From Stereocaulon alpinum (lineage: Eukaryota > Ascomycota > Lecanoromycetes > Lecanorales > Stereocaulaceae): a stretch of 58,594 bases of DNA. The position numbers and the translations under genes are program-made. Within the stretch, counting starts at the first letter, position 1, and the number at the start of each line of letters is the position of its first letter. The stretch is from NCBI GenBank assembly GCA_018257865.1, contig JAEUBA010000130.1, forward strand, positions 1 to 58,594. The letters run 5' to 3'. A model generated the notes under the pieces. That model did not search any database. It was not told where the DNA came from and was given only the letters and a program-made list of their open reading frames with translations. This document shows positions 23,023 through 34,009 of the stretch, in pieces.

Positions 23023-24664
23023 TCATATAAGACTTTTTCTGGCAACAATGTTGATGTCAAAGTCCTCCTCTGGGGCTGCTTGTCTTCCAACCAGGCAATT
23101 CAAACGATAGAGTACCTCGCCTGTAGGCAGAGGATCTCTATGTTCCGTCAAATGTGACATAAAGGCTTGAATACCATTGAACGAAGGCATGGGTCTGCCA
23201 TCAGCACAACAGAACATGCACCCAAAAGTAGCTTTCGTCGGATTGGCGTCCTGGTCCTTGGTAGGAATATGACTCTTGAACATGAATTCCCAGCGAAATT
23301 GTATACCCTCAACCAGCCTGAAGATCCTCATATCATAGCCATTGAGCTTCTTATTGATAGGTGTTAAGCGGCCCTCAAACTTGCAATGTTTGCATTGCCA
23401 ATACTTTGCAGCATTATACATGCCTCCAGGCCGTACTCGCTCTTCCATAGCTCTCTTTTTGTCGCCGATTTGCTGCCGCCAAGCACCTTTGCAAAACCCG
23501 GCATAGTCATTCATCTCACTTGGTAGCAGATCTTCAGGTCTGATCTCAGCAAGTGATCTGTTCGATGTGAGGACTTCACGATTATTCGACGGGTAGCGTC
23601 GCACGGATTCGAACGATGATATTGAAGGTGTAGGCTTGTGGGACATTGTTGGGCTTTGTGCCCGGTAGTCTTGCCAGGAGTTGAATGGTGGGTGCTCAGG
23701 CTCGTATAATGATGTGTCTGTAGTGCTTATGGACGTCCATCTCGACGTATCTTTCGCTGCACCTTCCATTGCATCTGCCAGATACTCATCGACGAGTGGG
23801 TTTTCTGGCGGGCTTACGACCGGTTCAATCTTCGTTCTTTTGCCTATGCCGAAGAAGCCTGTTGTTGTGACTGTAGTCGCCATTGGCTTGTATTGGCTAG
23901 ACTCTTTTCGGGCATGGCTAGCGGTGTCTATGGACATCTGTGACAGCGACGATTCTAGCGGTGCAGAACGTGGAAGGCCGAAGGTTTCGCCAGGGGGTGT
24001 AATTGGTCTGATAGTAGACAAATTGGAAGAGATCGATTTGGTGTGTGCGTGGGGGGCCCAAAATGACCCTTTGGAAGAAATCACGATGGAGCTGGAAATC
24101 TTGGGTGTAGTCAGATCCGAGTCCTGAGAGGAATCACCTATGTTGTTGATGATACTAGAGATGTTCAAGGGCGCGGGCGCAATGTTCTCAACGGGTCCCA
24201 GTGTGATCATGCGTTGTTGGAGTTGCAAGAGGGTGAGAATTGCTCGGTCCTGGCTTGAATCGACCGCATCTTGCAGAGCAATGAAATCAACGGAGGCGTC
24301 CTGCTGCCAATGCTCTTTCAGGCTTGCTATGACCTGATCCTGAACGTGTGTGCTAATCTCGTGCAAGGCATCACGTGCCACTTCTAAGGAACAGTCATCG
24401 AGGTCAGAGATGCAATTGCGCTGAAAGAAAGCAGGACGTACTGTCTCCAACGGCGAAAGCCTCCCCATAGCTTCTCCGAGAAGTTTCATACTGATCCTTA
24501 ACGGCGGTTTCTCCATGCGTCAATGATCCCTCCAGCTCTTGTGCCGACGACTCGAGATGCTTCCGTTTAGCTCTGACATTCTGAATTACAACGAAACCCT
24601 CTTGATAAGCAGAACAGACAGCAGCGATACAGTCGGAGACTTTGTCGAGTAATTGTCCCGACAT
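23023..24664 (-). CDS. Fungal protein with C-terminal Cys/His-rich domain
   Basis: Two exons, 24442-24664 and 23023-24383, joined by a 58-nt intron with a strong gtacgt donor, give 527 residues. The N-terminal 130 residues look helical or coiled (AKRKHLESSAQELEGSL ... VARDALHEISTHVQ). The middle is Ser/Thr-rich and probably disordered. The last 160 residues look like a folded unit with CKHC and CMFC pairs and HLTEH, a possible zinc-binding arrangement, with WQCKHCKFEGRL and MSHLTEHRDPLP as landmarks. I associate this layout with fungus-specific proteins of unknown function, but cannot name a Pfam family. A role in DNA binding is not shown; the spacing is not a standard C2H2 finger. Joining the frames without this intron would need a frameshift, which supports the model. 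Confidence 0.8.
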
Positions 24665-25758
24665 ATCGCCGACATGTCGGTCGGCAGGGTTTACCGTTTA
24701 TATACGCAAGTCGATTCCGGGTCGCATGTACGATGAGGTCGGGGAAGGAGGGGTACCGGAGGTTAATTGGGTCTTCCCGAGACGTGCAGGACAGCTACTG
24801 CAGGGTCGCTGGGCTGCAGACGGGACTTTCAATTCTTGTGTGGAACAGAAACGTGTCAATGAGATCAGTAACAAGAATCAACAAAGAGTCGCCCAGTGTT
24901 GAGAGTGGAATTGCTAGGAAGTCGAGGCAATAATGTACGTGCGCAAGGATGAAAGGTTCAGTGTATCAGAGTGCCGCCAAAGAAGGGATGGGGAGCCTCG
25001 GAGCGTCGGTTCTAGCCCCCAAGAGACGCCTAACCATTAGCATGCCACTGATATGAGTATACTTGAGACACTCATCTAGTCGTCATTGGATATTATAGCA
25101 ATTTTGATTGCATGGGATGCCTTGTTACATCCGCTTCGATATGGGATCAGTCTAAATGAAGCCTAGGTGTCTCCGACGTACAGTACAGGCGTGCCATCAC
25201 TCATCGGCTTTGACAAAGAGCATCAAAGTGGGCACTTACGGGAGAGGTGTGGATCTTTATGAAACCTGATACTTCTGCATCAAGGGTTGAGGCTCATTGC
25301 GTTTTACTCAAGCTACTGTAAGGGGAGATTCCGCCCCCACTGTCATCATTTTCGCGGATCTTATCCCTAATATACGTACTCGAGCTTCGAGTGGTGCAAC
25401 AGTTCTTCGTCAAGCTCGTCAAGCTCGTCAAGCGATCCTGACATTTGCGATCCGTTGGACTACTAAGGATATGCTTTCAATGGTGGATGTCCTGCTCATC
25501 GTCATGCTTTGCTCTGACCCCTTTCTAGCTAGGCAGCTCGTCTCTGAACGGTGCAATATCGTCAGTCAGCCCAAGAGAACGCCACAGGAAAGCTTACTTC
25601 TCTCATAAACATCGGCTATTGTATAATACTCGAAGGTATCATTGCCTGATAAGTGAAATAGCACTTCATGCTTGATCACACTCGTGCCATATTTGAAGAA
25701 GCAAAAAGCACCGGACGCCTTACTCTACTGGAAGCACGTCGATTGAGAAGGGTTGTCG
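24665..25758. other. Intergenic, no supported gene
   Basis: About 1.1 kb between two minus-strand genes. A small 9-bp tandem repeat (gtcaagctc units) lies near 25408-25431. Frames at 25297-25608 and 25668-25955 have no domain match, and the latter overlaps the antisense of the Rab gene. The region nearest 24665 should carry the promoter of the preceding gene. Confidence 0.5.
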
Positions 25759-26668
25759 TTAGCAACATTTTCCCTTCTTTGTCTTCACCGCTCCTCCACT
25801 ATCCGCGATTCCATCCTCTCCAATACCGATGTTGGGAGTTGGAAAGCCGAGCCAGCTCCTGCGTTTGTCTCCGATGCCTACTCGAAAGCTGCCTTGTACG
25901 TCAGACCCTTGGCCATCAAAATATCCTGCTTGACCTCGTTCAGTGCCAGGTGTAGTAGCGTTGTCTAGTGCATGTTCGAGAGCTGCTGCTTTATGCTGTT
26001 TTTCTACAAGTTTGCGAGTGATCACACGGAAAACCTCGTCGATCCCCTCGCCATTGGATGCACTGATCTCGTGGCAACAGTCCCATCCGATATCTTGCGT
26101 CCAGAAACCGCTGCTTCGGTTGGACTGGCTGCCAGCAGTGACTGGCGGCGTTGCGGTTTGATTGGGGTATAGGGTTTCTGCAACGTACGTGATACACCTC
26201 TCGAAGGGGATCTTCCTGAGACTTGGATCCTGCGCCACAAGATCGCTCTTGGTACCGACTATATGGAGTACGACATTGTCACCAAGGTTCTCTCTCATCT
26301 CCCTCAACCAGCGTCCCATCTCTTCGAAGCTCTCTTCATCGATAATAGAATAGACGAGGAGCACCGCGCTTGCGCCCCTGTAGTAAAGGCGTGATATCGC
26401 CCTAAACCTCTCCTGGCCAGCTGTGTCCCACAACTGGAGGCGTACGTTCATCCCACTATCGACATCCAAGACTCGTTTTGTAAGGAAAGAAGCTCCGACG
26501 GTGGAGGCGACGCTGGGCGGATTAAAGGTGCCTTTCACGTAGCGATGAAGTAGAGAGGTCTTCCCAACGCCTGCAGGAGGTTAGCTGCCTATATGATGGA
26601 TGGAAAAGGGGATGAATAATACCCTGGGCGCCGAGGACGCAGATTTTGGCCTCAAGGCTGCTGGACAT
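25759..26668 (-). CDS. Rab-family small GTPase with extended C-terminus
   Basis: Two exons, 26623-26668 and 25759-26570, split by a 52-nt intron inside the P-loop, give 285 residues. Residues 13-21 are GAQGVGKTS (G1). STVGASF provides the switch I threonine, LQLWDTAGQERFR is G3 and YYRGASAVLLVYS the RabF region. GTKSDL stands in for the usual NKxD of G4, and EISASNG serves as G5. An insertion of about 35 residues between G4 and G5 (PPVTAGSQSNRSSGFWTQDIG) and a long tail make it larger than typical Rabs (about 210). The tail ends KGKCC, a double-cysteine geranylgeranylation signal, so membrane attachment is expected. It probably acts in vesicle traffic; the subfamily (Rab5/Rab21-like is possible) is uncertain. 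Confidence 0.92.
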
Positions 26669-27331
26669 GGCTTCGTGGTCAGTATGCGCTGACACTTGGT
26701 GGATTCATTGTAAAGATCTGTCCTCTGGACCTCTAAATGGACGAGTCTAAGAATCAGAAGTGGTACATATCGTTGGCTAGGACGTGAGGAGGACAAGTAA
26801 TGTCAATCCAGATCAATTTGACATAACGGGACTTCAGCCCCCTGCTGCTGCCGCGGCGTCATCTGACCGCATCGGCTTCGCAAAACGTTGTTATTGATCC
26901 ATCTACTGAGATTGCCATAGAACATTGCTTCTTAGTAGCAATGTTGCGTTTGGGGACGCCCTATGATGCAAGAACATGTTGTACGTATGGATGGTTGCAG
27001 GCCAAATCGGGCGACTTATTGCGACTTTGTTGCTGTTCGAGCCCCACGTTGTCTTAGGTAAGCTAGATCTATCATAGCCTTGGCGCGAAGATCGATCTCC
27101 CCGCAATCCGGGGCATGTGAGCTGCGGGCAAACGGCATTCTGTGAATTGCACTATGAAGTCAGATAGGGCTAAACACTGACCTTTCTCAGCATTTATAGG
27201 TTGTTTCCGTATAGCTCGAAGTGAATCTTTGCCCGTTGTCTGCACTCTCCACTCCACCCATCCTCGCTCTTCTCTCATTCGAACAGGGGAATACCACAGT
27301 CACGCTCTGACAATCGGAAAGTCACATAAAT
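26669..27331. promoter_or_regulatory. Divergent promoter region, Rab gene and lactate dehydrogenase gene
   Basis: 663 bases between two divergent start codons, with no supported gene inside. Small frames at 26903-27278 minus show no domain. Both promoters must lie here; no specific site is identified. Confidence 0.45.
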
Positions 27332-29024
27332 ATGAATCACGACGAGCCTAACAAGCTGCCAAAGGAGAAGAAGTGGAGTGGCGAAGAGGTGGCCAAACAT
27401 AACAATGACAAGGACTGCTGGTTTGTCTCTTCCCCATTGCTCCTTTGCCCTGACTTACAGATCGATTGGACAGGGTCATCATACATGGCAGAGCCTACGA
27501 TGTCACGGAGTTCAAAGAGGAACATCCGGGAGGAAAGAACATCATTCTCAGATGGGCCGGCAAAGATGCAACGGAGACTTATGAGCCCATACATCCACCG
27601 GACACCCTCGACAAGTACGATTCCAACTACCGCCTTTGGTCATGTGAAGTCGTGCCATCAAGGAGAGCTAACTGATGACTAGATTCCTCGACAAATCGAA
27701 GCATATGGGTGAAGTGAACATGGATTCAGTCGAGCAAGAGAAGGAATTTGACCCTGATGAGGAAGAGCGGCAAGAAAGGATTAAACGGATGCCCATATTG
27801 GAACAATGCTACAATCTCATGGATTTCGAGGCCGTCGCACGACGGGTTATGAAGAAATCCGCGTGGGCATACTATTCAAGTGGAGCTGACGATGAGATAG
27901 TAAGTGGTGGTCGTCTTCCGATCATATATGCTTTTCTCAAATCACATTGACAGACAATGCGAGAAAATCATTCTGCCTACCATAAGATATGGTTCAGACC
28001 GCGAATACTCGAAGACGTGGAGAAGGTGGACTTATCGACAACCATGTTAGGGACTAAGGTTGACATCCCATTCTACGTCACGGCTACTGCATTAGGCAAA
28101 CTCGGGAATCCCGAAGGCGAGGTGATATTGACGAGAGGGGCTAAGAAACATAATGTAATTCAAATGATTCCCACGCTCGCTAGCTGCTCCTTCGACGAAA
28201 TTGTCGATGCCAAAGAGGATGATCAGGTGCAATGGCTCCAATTGTACGTCAACAAAGATCGCGCGATTACAAAGCGCATTGTCGAACATGCAGAGAAGCG
28301 TGGATGCAAGGGTCTCTTCATTACCGTTGATGCTCCCCAGCTTGGGCGCCGTGAGAAAGATATGCGAAGCAAGTACTCCGACGTCGGATCGAACGTGCAA
28401 GAAACGAGTGGGGACAACGTCGACAGGTCTCAAGGTGCTGCACGTGCCATTTCTTCGTTCATAGATCCGTCACTGAGCTGGAAAGACATTCCCTGGTTCT
28501 TATCGGTAACGAAGATGCCAATCATTCTCAAAGGTGTGCAAAGGGTTGAGGATGTCATTCGAGCCATTGAGACAGGCGTCCAAGGTGTGGTCCTGTCAAA
28601 TCACGGAGGTCGCCAGCTTGACTTTGCCAGGTCTGGAATCGAAATCCTGGCTGAGGTCATGCCTGTCCTGCGTGAGCGGAATTGGCAAGATCGGATTGAG
28701 ATCTATGTGGACGGCGGTATACGCCGGGCTACGGACATTATCAAAGCTCTTTGCCTCGGGGCTACTGGCGTGGGTATTGGTCGACCATTTTTGTTCGCGA
28801 TGAGTGCCTATGGGCTTCCTGGAGTGGATCGAGCAATGCAACTCCTGAAAGACGAGATGGAGATGAACATGAGACTTATCGGATGCTCTAGTGTGGATCA
28901 GCTGAACCCGACTTTGGTCGATTGTCGCGGATTGTCAATGCACTCTACATCTGTCCCATCGGACACCTTGGGTATGAGCGTTTATGATCCTTTGGTCAAC
29001 CCTCAGGAGAAGGCGAAGCTATGA
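27332..29024 (+). CDS. Cytochrome b5-FMN L-lactate dehydrogenase (cytochrome b2-like)
   Basis: Exons 27332-27420, 27474-27614, 27683-27899 and 27954-29024 give 505 residues. The N-terminus is a cytochrome b5 domain (about residues 12-90) with heme ligands His47 in EEHPGG and His70 in EPIHP. The FMN-dependent alpha-hydroxyacid dehydrogenase domain follows (about 120-490). It has WFRPRILEDV, PFYVTATALG, SNHGGRQLD with the likely catalytic base His366 and substrate-binding Arg369, and YVDGGIRRATDIIKAL then GRPFLFA. Family members oxidise L-lactate to pyruvate, passing electrons from FMN to heme and cytochrome c. Unlike yeast Cyb2 there is no N-terminal presequence: the heme domain starts about 12 residues in, so the protein may be cytosolic or have another substrate such as mandelate or glycolate. 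Confidence 0.93.
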
Positions 29025-29446
29025 AAAGGTGTGAAGATATTCTTTACAGAGGCATCTTGATAGTCGTAGATACGTTGGTTTTATGATTGATTTCCATGTA
29101 TATACACCGTTCATATATCATACAGATTGCGCCTTGGTCTATACGCAGGTACATTTTCAGAAAAGGGAGCAGTTCATAGTGGTGAGATTTCTTTATTACG
29201 GTCAAGCATGAGACTAACACTGGGAATTTTGACGATTCACTGCTCCGGGAGAGACAGAAAGCCTAAGAAGTTGCTCTTTGAAGCTGAAGTCACCGCAGTC
29301 TCAAGGGGTCCGCACCGGGAAAGTTGCTCGTGTGCGGTTCTAGTAAAACATGAAACGGCCTGGAGATTCGCTGTCTAGAGCTGACCTTTCCCAGATCTAA
29401 GCATTCGAACATTCACATTTGGCACTTTCTATCACATCTTCCACGT
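29025..29446. other. Convergent 3' region, no supported gene
   Basis: About 420 bases between converging stop codons. A frame at 29127-29378 shows no domain. Within it, near 29308-29343, lies a strong GC stem (ccgcac paired with gtgcgg) enclosing a gaaa loop; this is discussed as a finding. Confidence 0.45.
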
Positions 29447-30424
29447 TTAAATATCAATGACTTGAGGAAGGTTACCCAACTTTCCCGTCGATCTATACAT
29501 CAGAGATGAGTTCGCCATCAAAGTTCCCCCACAATCTCCTTGCCATACCCTACTCCATAGTATGCCCAACACACCGTAGATCGCTAATTTCACAAGACCG
29601 ATCCAAGCACCTACAGCTACCATGTCCCTTACGAATCCCTTCTCGCGTCGTGCACATAACCTCTCATAGGCTCTCTGACTATCATCCCAGAATACACTCT
29701 CCCGTCCATAGCCTGCATGAACGTGCCCAAAGATATGTACCCTTGGTCTGACTTTCCAAACCTCTTGCAGCAAGAAACCGCAACCTAGTCCGGCTGGTAG
29801 ATCTAAATGGAATCTCGGCGGAGTATGGGTAATTAGTACATCCGTTTCGCTTGGTATCGTGCCTGACCACGCATCATCACTCCTCCTATACTGAAACGCA
29901 AAGTCCTCGCCTCCACATTGCGGTATCTGCGGGGCTCCATAGAAGTGTAATTTGCGGTTCCCCTGTTCCGCAAAGGTGAGCGTCTTGCTCGAATGTTGTA
30001 AGTAATGCAATTCCTTCCAATCTATCTGCTGTTCCACATCCTCTTTCCGCCTGGATCTCGGATCGCAGAAACTGTCATGGTTGCCTGCAATGACAATTTT
30101 GTGCTCATGGGGTAGAGATGAAAGCCAGTCAACTTGCTCTTGGATCTCAGCAACGGTACCTGCGTTTGTGAGGTCGCCGGCATGGATGAGGACGTCACCG
30201 GGTGGCAGGAAGCTAGGCTTATGTGTGTGAGTGTCGGATATGCAGACGAGGCGGACTCGAGAGGAGGGTGAAGGTATAGGGAAGGCGGGACCGCGTAGCA
30301 GGAGGACGAAGCTATACAGGATCTGGGCGAGATACTTGATAGGAGATGCAAGTAATCGGTAAGGGAGGGAAGGGGGTTCAAAGGGAGAGGGTCGGGGTTT
30401 GAAGAGGTCGAGGAAGAACACCAT
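29447..30424 (-). CDS. Calcineurin-like metallophosphoesterase (MPPED type)
   Basis: A single exon of 325 residues. The metallophosphoesterase signature is complete: SDTH with Asp64 and His66, HAGDLTNAG with Asp84, AGNHD with Asn115-His116, LITHTPP, and IFGHVHAGYG. These residues bind a dinuclear metal centre in the family. A hydrophobic stretch at about residues 30-45 (YLAQILYSFVLLL) suggests membrane anchoring before the catalytic domain. The relatives I recall are MPPED1/2-like enzymes hydrolysing phosphodiesters or cyclic nucleotides; the substrate here is unknown. I chose the ATG at 30424; the frame is open slightly further upstream only from TTG. It is divergent from the anoctamin-like gene, 358 bp away. 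Confidence 0.9.
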   Translation of the reverse strand: MVFFLDLFKPRPSPFEPPSLPYRLLASPIKYLAQILYSFVLLLRGPAFPIPSPSSRVRLVCISDTHTHKPSFLPPGDVLIHAGDLTNAGTVAEIQEQVDWLSSLPHEHKIVIAGNHDSFCDPRSRRKEDVEQQIDWKELHYLQHSSKTLTFAEQGNRKLHFYGAPQIPQCGGEDFAFQYRRSDDAWSGTIPSETDVLITHTPPRFHLDLPAGLGCGFLLQEVWKVRPRVHIFGHVHAGYGRESVFWDDSQRAYERLCARREKGFVRDMVAVGAWIGLVKLAIYGVLGILWSRVWQGDCGGTLMANSSLMYRSTGKLGNLPQVIDI

Positions 30425-30782
30425 ACTAGTTGCAGAGGCTACAAGCAATACATTTGCGCTCCGCTAAGGTAGCAGCTGGTTGATGAGGATCCCTATCATC
30501 TACCACTGCGGGGATGTAAATATTGCTTCAGCTAGAGATATTTCGCAGTGAATTGACTGTAGGAAGAGCTCGAAATCGTAAATGTTAATGGTTCTGAGGT
30601 AACCTACCTTACCGTACCTATAGGTACTCGACGTAAACCCCTGCAACGAAATGCAAGGTGACGTACATCCCGCTTCCAAGAGCCAAGTTCTAAGCTGCAG
30701 AAAGGTCAACATTGAGCAACACCTAAAGGGCAACACCCCTAGAACATTCCCTAAGTCTACGCTTCATGAAATACTAGCCATC
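30425..30782. promoter_or_regulatory. Divergent promoter region, phosphoesterase and anoctamin-like genes
   Basis: 358 bases between divergent starts. It must serve both promoters. No specific motif stands out. Confidence 0.45.
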
Positions 30783-33123
30783 ATGGCTCCTCCCACAAAC
30801 GCGTTGTACGCCAACTTCGACGTCGACTATGTGATTACTTATCGCTTCCATGACACGCGTGAGCCCCCCGGCACCTTTAATCTTCTGTCAAGCTGTAGCT
30901 AACAATGTGTTTCCTCGCAGCAAAGACCGAAGCGGCAACGGGCTTCCAGAATCTTGTACAGGCACTGGCCCGAGTCGGCCTGGCGATCGAGGTCCGCAAT
31001 GGAGAGAATTGCTCTTTGCTCGTTTTCGTTAAGGTAGCGTCTGATGAGCGCTTGAACAATGCAGTATACAGGTCCAGGTGGGGATGCAAGCCTACTACAG
31101 GCAATGAATTGGGTACTGAACATTTTGCAGAGTCAAAGACTGGCTATATGGCGTCAGAGCAGCTCAGCCAGATCGAGAGACGCAGAACTCCCTCACACGT
31201 CAGCCATTGACTGAGGCTGAGCGATACCGCATAGTACATCAAATGATAACAAGCCCCAGGAGTGAAGGCGGTGCTGGGATCACTGTCAAACATGGCCAGT
31301 GGAAGAACGTCGAGTCAATATTTCCACTACATGACCACGCATTCAACAATGAATGGATGAAGAAGTGGGCGACTATGACCTTTATCAAGGTCGAGGATCT
31401 TGACGACATTAGAGATCGATTCGGTGAGAAGATCGCATACTATTTTGCTTTCACACAATCCTACTTTGCATTCCTCCTCTTCCCCGCTGCTTTTGGCTTC
31501 TCGTCTTGGGTCTTACTCGGTCACTTCTCTGGTATCTACGCTGTGGTCAATGGACTATGGGCCGTCACATTCGTTGAATATTGGAAACGACAGGAAGTGG
31601 ATCTCGGCGTTCGTTGGGGCGTAAAAGGCGTTGGTGCCATCCAGGAGAAGCGGAGAGAATTCCAACATGAAAAAGAAGTTAGAGATCCGGTCACGGGAGA
31701 GACTGTGCAGGTGTTCCCCGCAACCAAGAGACTGGGACGACAGCTTCTCCAACTACCATTCGCAATACTCGCATCCTTGGCCCTGGGAACGATCATTGCG
31801 ACCTGCTTTGGCATTGAAATCTTTTTATCTGAGGTCTACAATGGCCCCTTCAAGAACTACTTGGTAAGACTTGGTTCCTCTAGTATTCTGAGGATGCTGA
31901 TAGTTTTCCAGGTCTATCTCCCGACAGTGCTTCTCACAGGATTAGTACCTACAATCACGACGGTACTGACCGAAATTGCCACTCGACTTAATGATTTTGA
32001 GAATTGGGAGACCACTGAAGCCTACGATGCCGCGATGACGCAGAAGATCTTCATACTCAATTTCATCACATCCTACCTTCCCATCTTCTTGACGGCCTTC
32101 GTCTACCTTCCCTTTGGTAGCTTACTCGTACCATACCTGGATGTCTTCCAGCTGACCGCACGACCGTTCGCTGAGAATGAGAAGCAACTTACCACTCCTA
32201 AAGCTGGATTTGTAGTTAATCCGTCCAGGCTCCGAAAACAGGTCATCTATTTCACGGTCACTGCGCAGATCGTGAACTTTGTTATGGAGACAGCCATGCC
32301 TTATATTCAGCGTCAAGTGTTCCGCAAGTACAAAGAAATCAAGACTGAGCGAGCAGCCAAGAAGGGAGCTACACCTAACGCAGCTGCCGAGGATATCCCT
32401 GAAGAAGCCGAATTCCTTGCCAGAGTCCGGAACGAGGCTGAGCTCCCTGTCTACGATGTAAGCACTGACCTGAGAGAAATGGTGGTCCAATTCGGCTATC
32501 TGTCTCTCTTCTCAGTCGTATGGCCTCTAACCCCAATCTCCTTCCTTGTCAACGACTGGTTCGAGCTTCGTTCCGACGCCTTCAAGATTTGCCTGGAAAT
32601 GCAGCGCCCGACGCCACACCGTGCTGACAGTATCGGCCCATGGCTCGACAGCCTCGGCTTTCTTACCTGGATGGGCAGCATTACCAGCGCAGCCCTCGTC
32701 TACATGTTTAGCAACGACGGTCTTGGTCCAGACGGTACGCCTGCAGATATCAAAGGATGGGCACTACTCCTGACCATCTTCTTCTCGGAGCACATCTACC
32801 TCGCCATTCGCTTAGCTGTTCGTCTAGCAATATCGAAGATAGACTCGCCAGGTATGCAGAAGGAGCGTGCTGAAAGGTTTATGGTCCGGAAGCGATATTT
32901 CGAAGAGTCCTTTGGCGAGGATGCAATGGAGCTCCCTCCACCTATGGACCGCGAGAAGATTACGAGAGGTACTTTGGAGGAAGAAGCTCGACAGAGCAGT
33001 TTGAGGTCTACTGGTCCTACAGATGCTTTTTGGTTGAGGCAGAGAAGCTGGGGGGAGTCGGCAAAGATTGGAGCTGGACTCATTGAGAAGATGGCGCCGG
33101 CGGAGGGTAAGAAGCAGCAATGA
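30783..33123 (+). CDS. Anoctamin/TMEM16-family membrane protein (Ist2-like)
   Basis: Exons 30783-30858, 30921-31077, 31131-31863 and 31912-33123 give 725 residues. The soluble N-terminal part (1-200) includes VDYVITYRFHDT and FPLHDHAFNNEW. Multiple hydrophobic segments follow: YYFAFTQSYFAFLLFPAAFGF, YAVVNGLWAVTFVEYWKRQE, LLQLPFAILASLALG, TVLLTGLVPTI, ILNFITSYLPIFLTAFVYLPFG and LSLFSVVWPLTPISFLVND. The order matches anoctamins; FVEYWKR and the last segment are family landmarks. Yeast Ist2 tethers ER to plasma membrane and other fungal members scramble lipids; which applies here cannot be told. The last intron (48 nt, 31864-31911) is in frame and stop-free, but removing it restores NYLVYLPTVLLTG, which fits the family better. 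No long Ist2-like cytosolic tail is present. Confidence 0.9.
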
Positions 33124-33421
33124 GACCACAGACATTGTCAATTACCTACAGCAAATTGTATGTTCCTAGCGAAGTATGCTCGTCTCTTCTTGTATCCTTG
33201 ATTACCCAAAACTCTTGTCTTGGAGCATCAATCAGGGCTCTCGAAGCTCAAACGTGGAAATATGTCGATCAATTGCTCGTGCTACACTCTTTTCACTCTG
33301 CAGAAAGATACGACAATAAGAGCAATCCTGGGCTCATTGAAGACATCAACATTGTCTAGGTACCTAAGTAGCGTGCTATAATGGTAGCCTGGGCAGTTTC
33401 AACACGCGGAGCTGAACGTCC

Positions 33422-33734
33422 ATGGCCCACACCATCACCCCGCCACAAGCCATCGCTGAACGTCAAGCCGAGAAACTCCTCTCACACGTCAAAGTACTGT
33501 TTGCAATTCTTTGATTTGTTTTAGCTCATCCCGTCTCGTATGACTCTCAAGGTTGAAGAGCAGCCCATCCTGACCACTGTTCCGACCAATTCACCCTTTC
33601 TAGACTTCCCACTTGCTACTACTCCCAGTCCTTCCTATTCACTCCTACCTCGGAGCACGGAACCACGCCCTCCCCTCCTCAACACATTCACCGGAGCACT
33701 TATAGCGGTTGCGCCGCTATTGGTTGGCTTGTAG
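33422..33734 (+). CDS. Doubtful small two-exon ORF
   Basis: A possible small gene begins MAHTITPPQAIAERQAEKLL at 33422 and has a donor after codon 24 (33494). The acceptor could be 33524 (31-nt intron, unusually short, 93 residues) or 33551 (58-nt intron, 84 residues). The second part is Pro/Thr-rich and ends with a hydrophobic stretch TFTGALIAVAPLLVGL. No family is recognised. The regular first exon argues for coding, but the intron choice is weak and it may not be a gene. Confidence 0.35.
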
Positions 33735-34009
33735 GTTATGTCGATGTATGCAGTTGCTCAGGGTGCGAGAGAGAGCAAAAGGTGCGGGTATTGAAGAAAG
33801 CATACGGATGAGCTATCGAAATATGCAAGTTCAACGTGATCGCGTAGCCTTCGTGAGCATTCAACCGTGATTCGTGCTTGGATATCGGTAGTAGTTCCGT
33901 AGTTCTGGATAACTCATGTCCCCCTTAGACCAGTCTCTGGATATCCATCTACGTACCCGCCAACGCATCGTCATGCATGCGTTGATGCCATCGATCATCA
34001 TAGAGTTTC

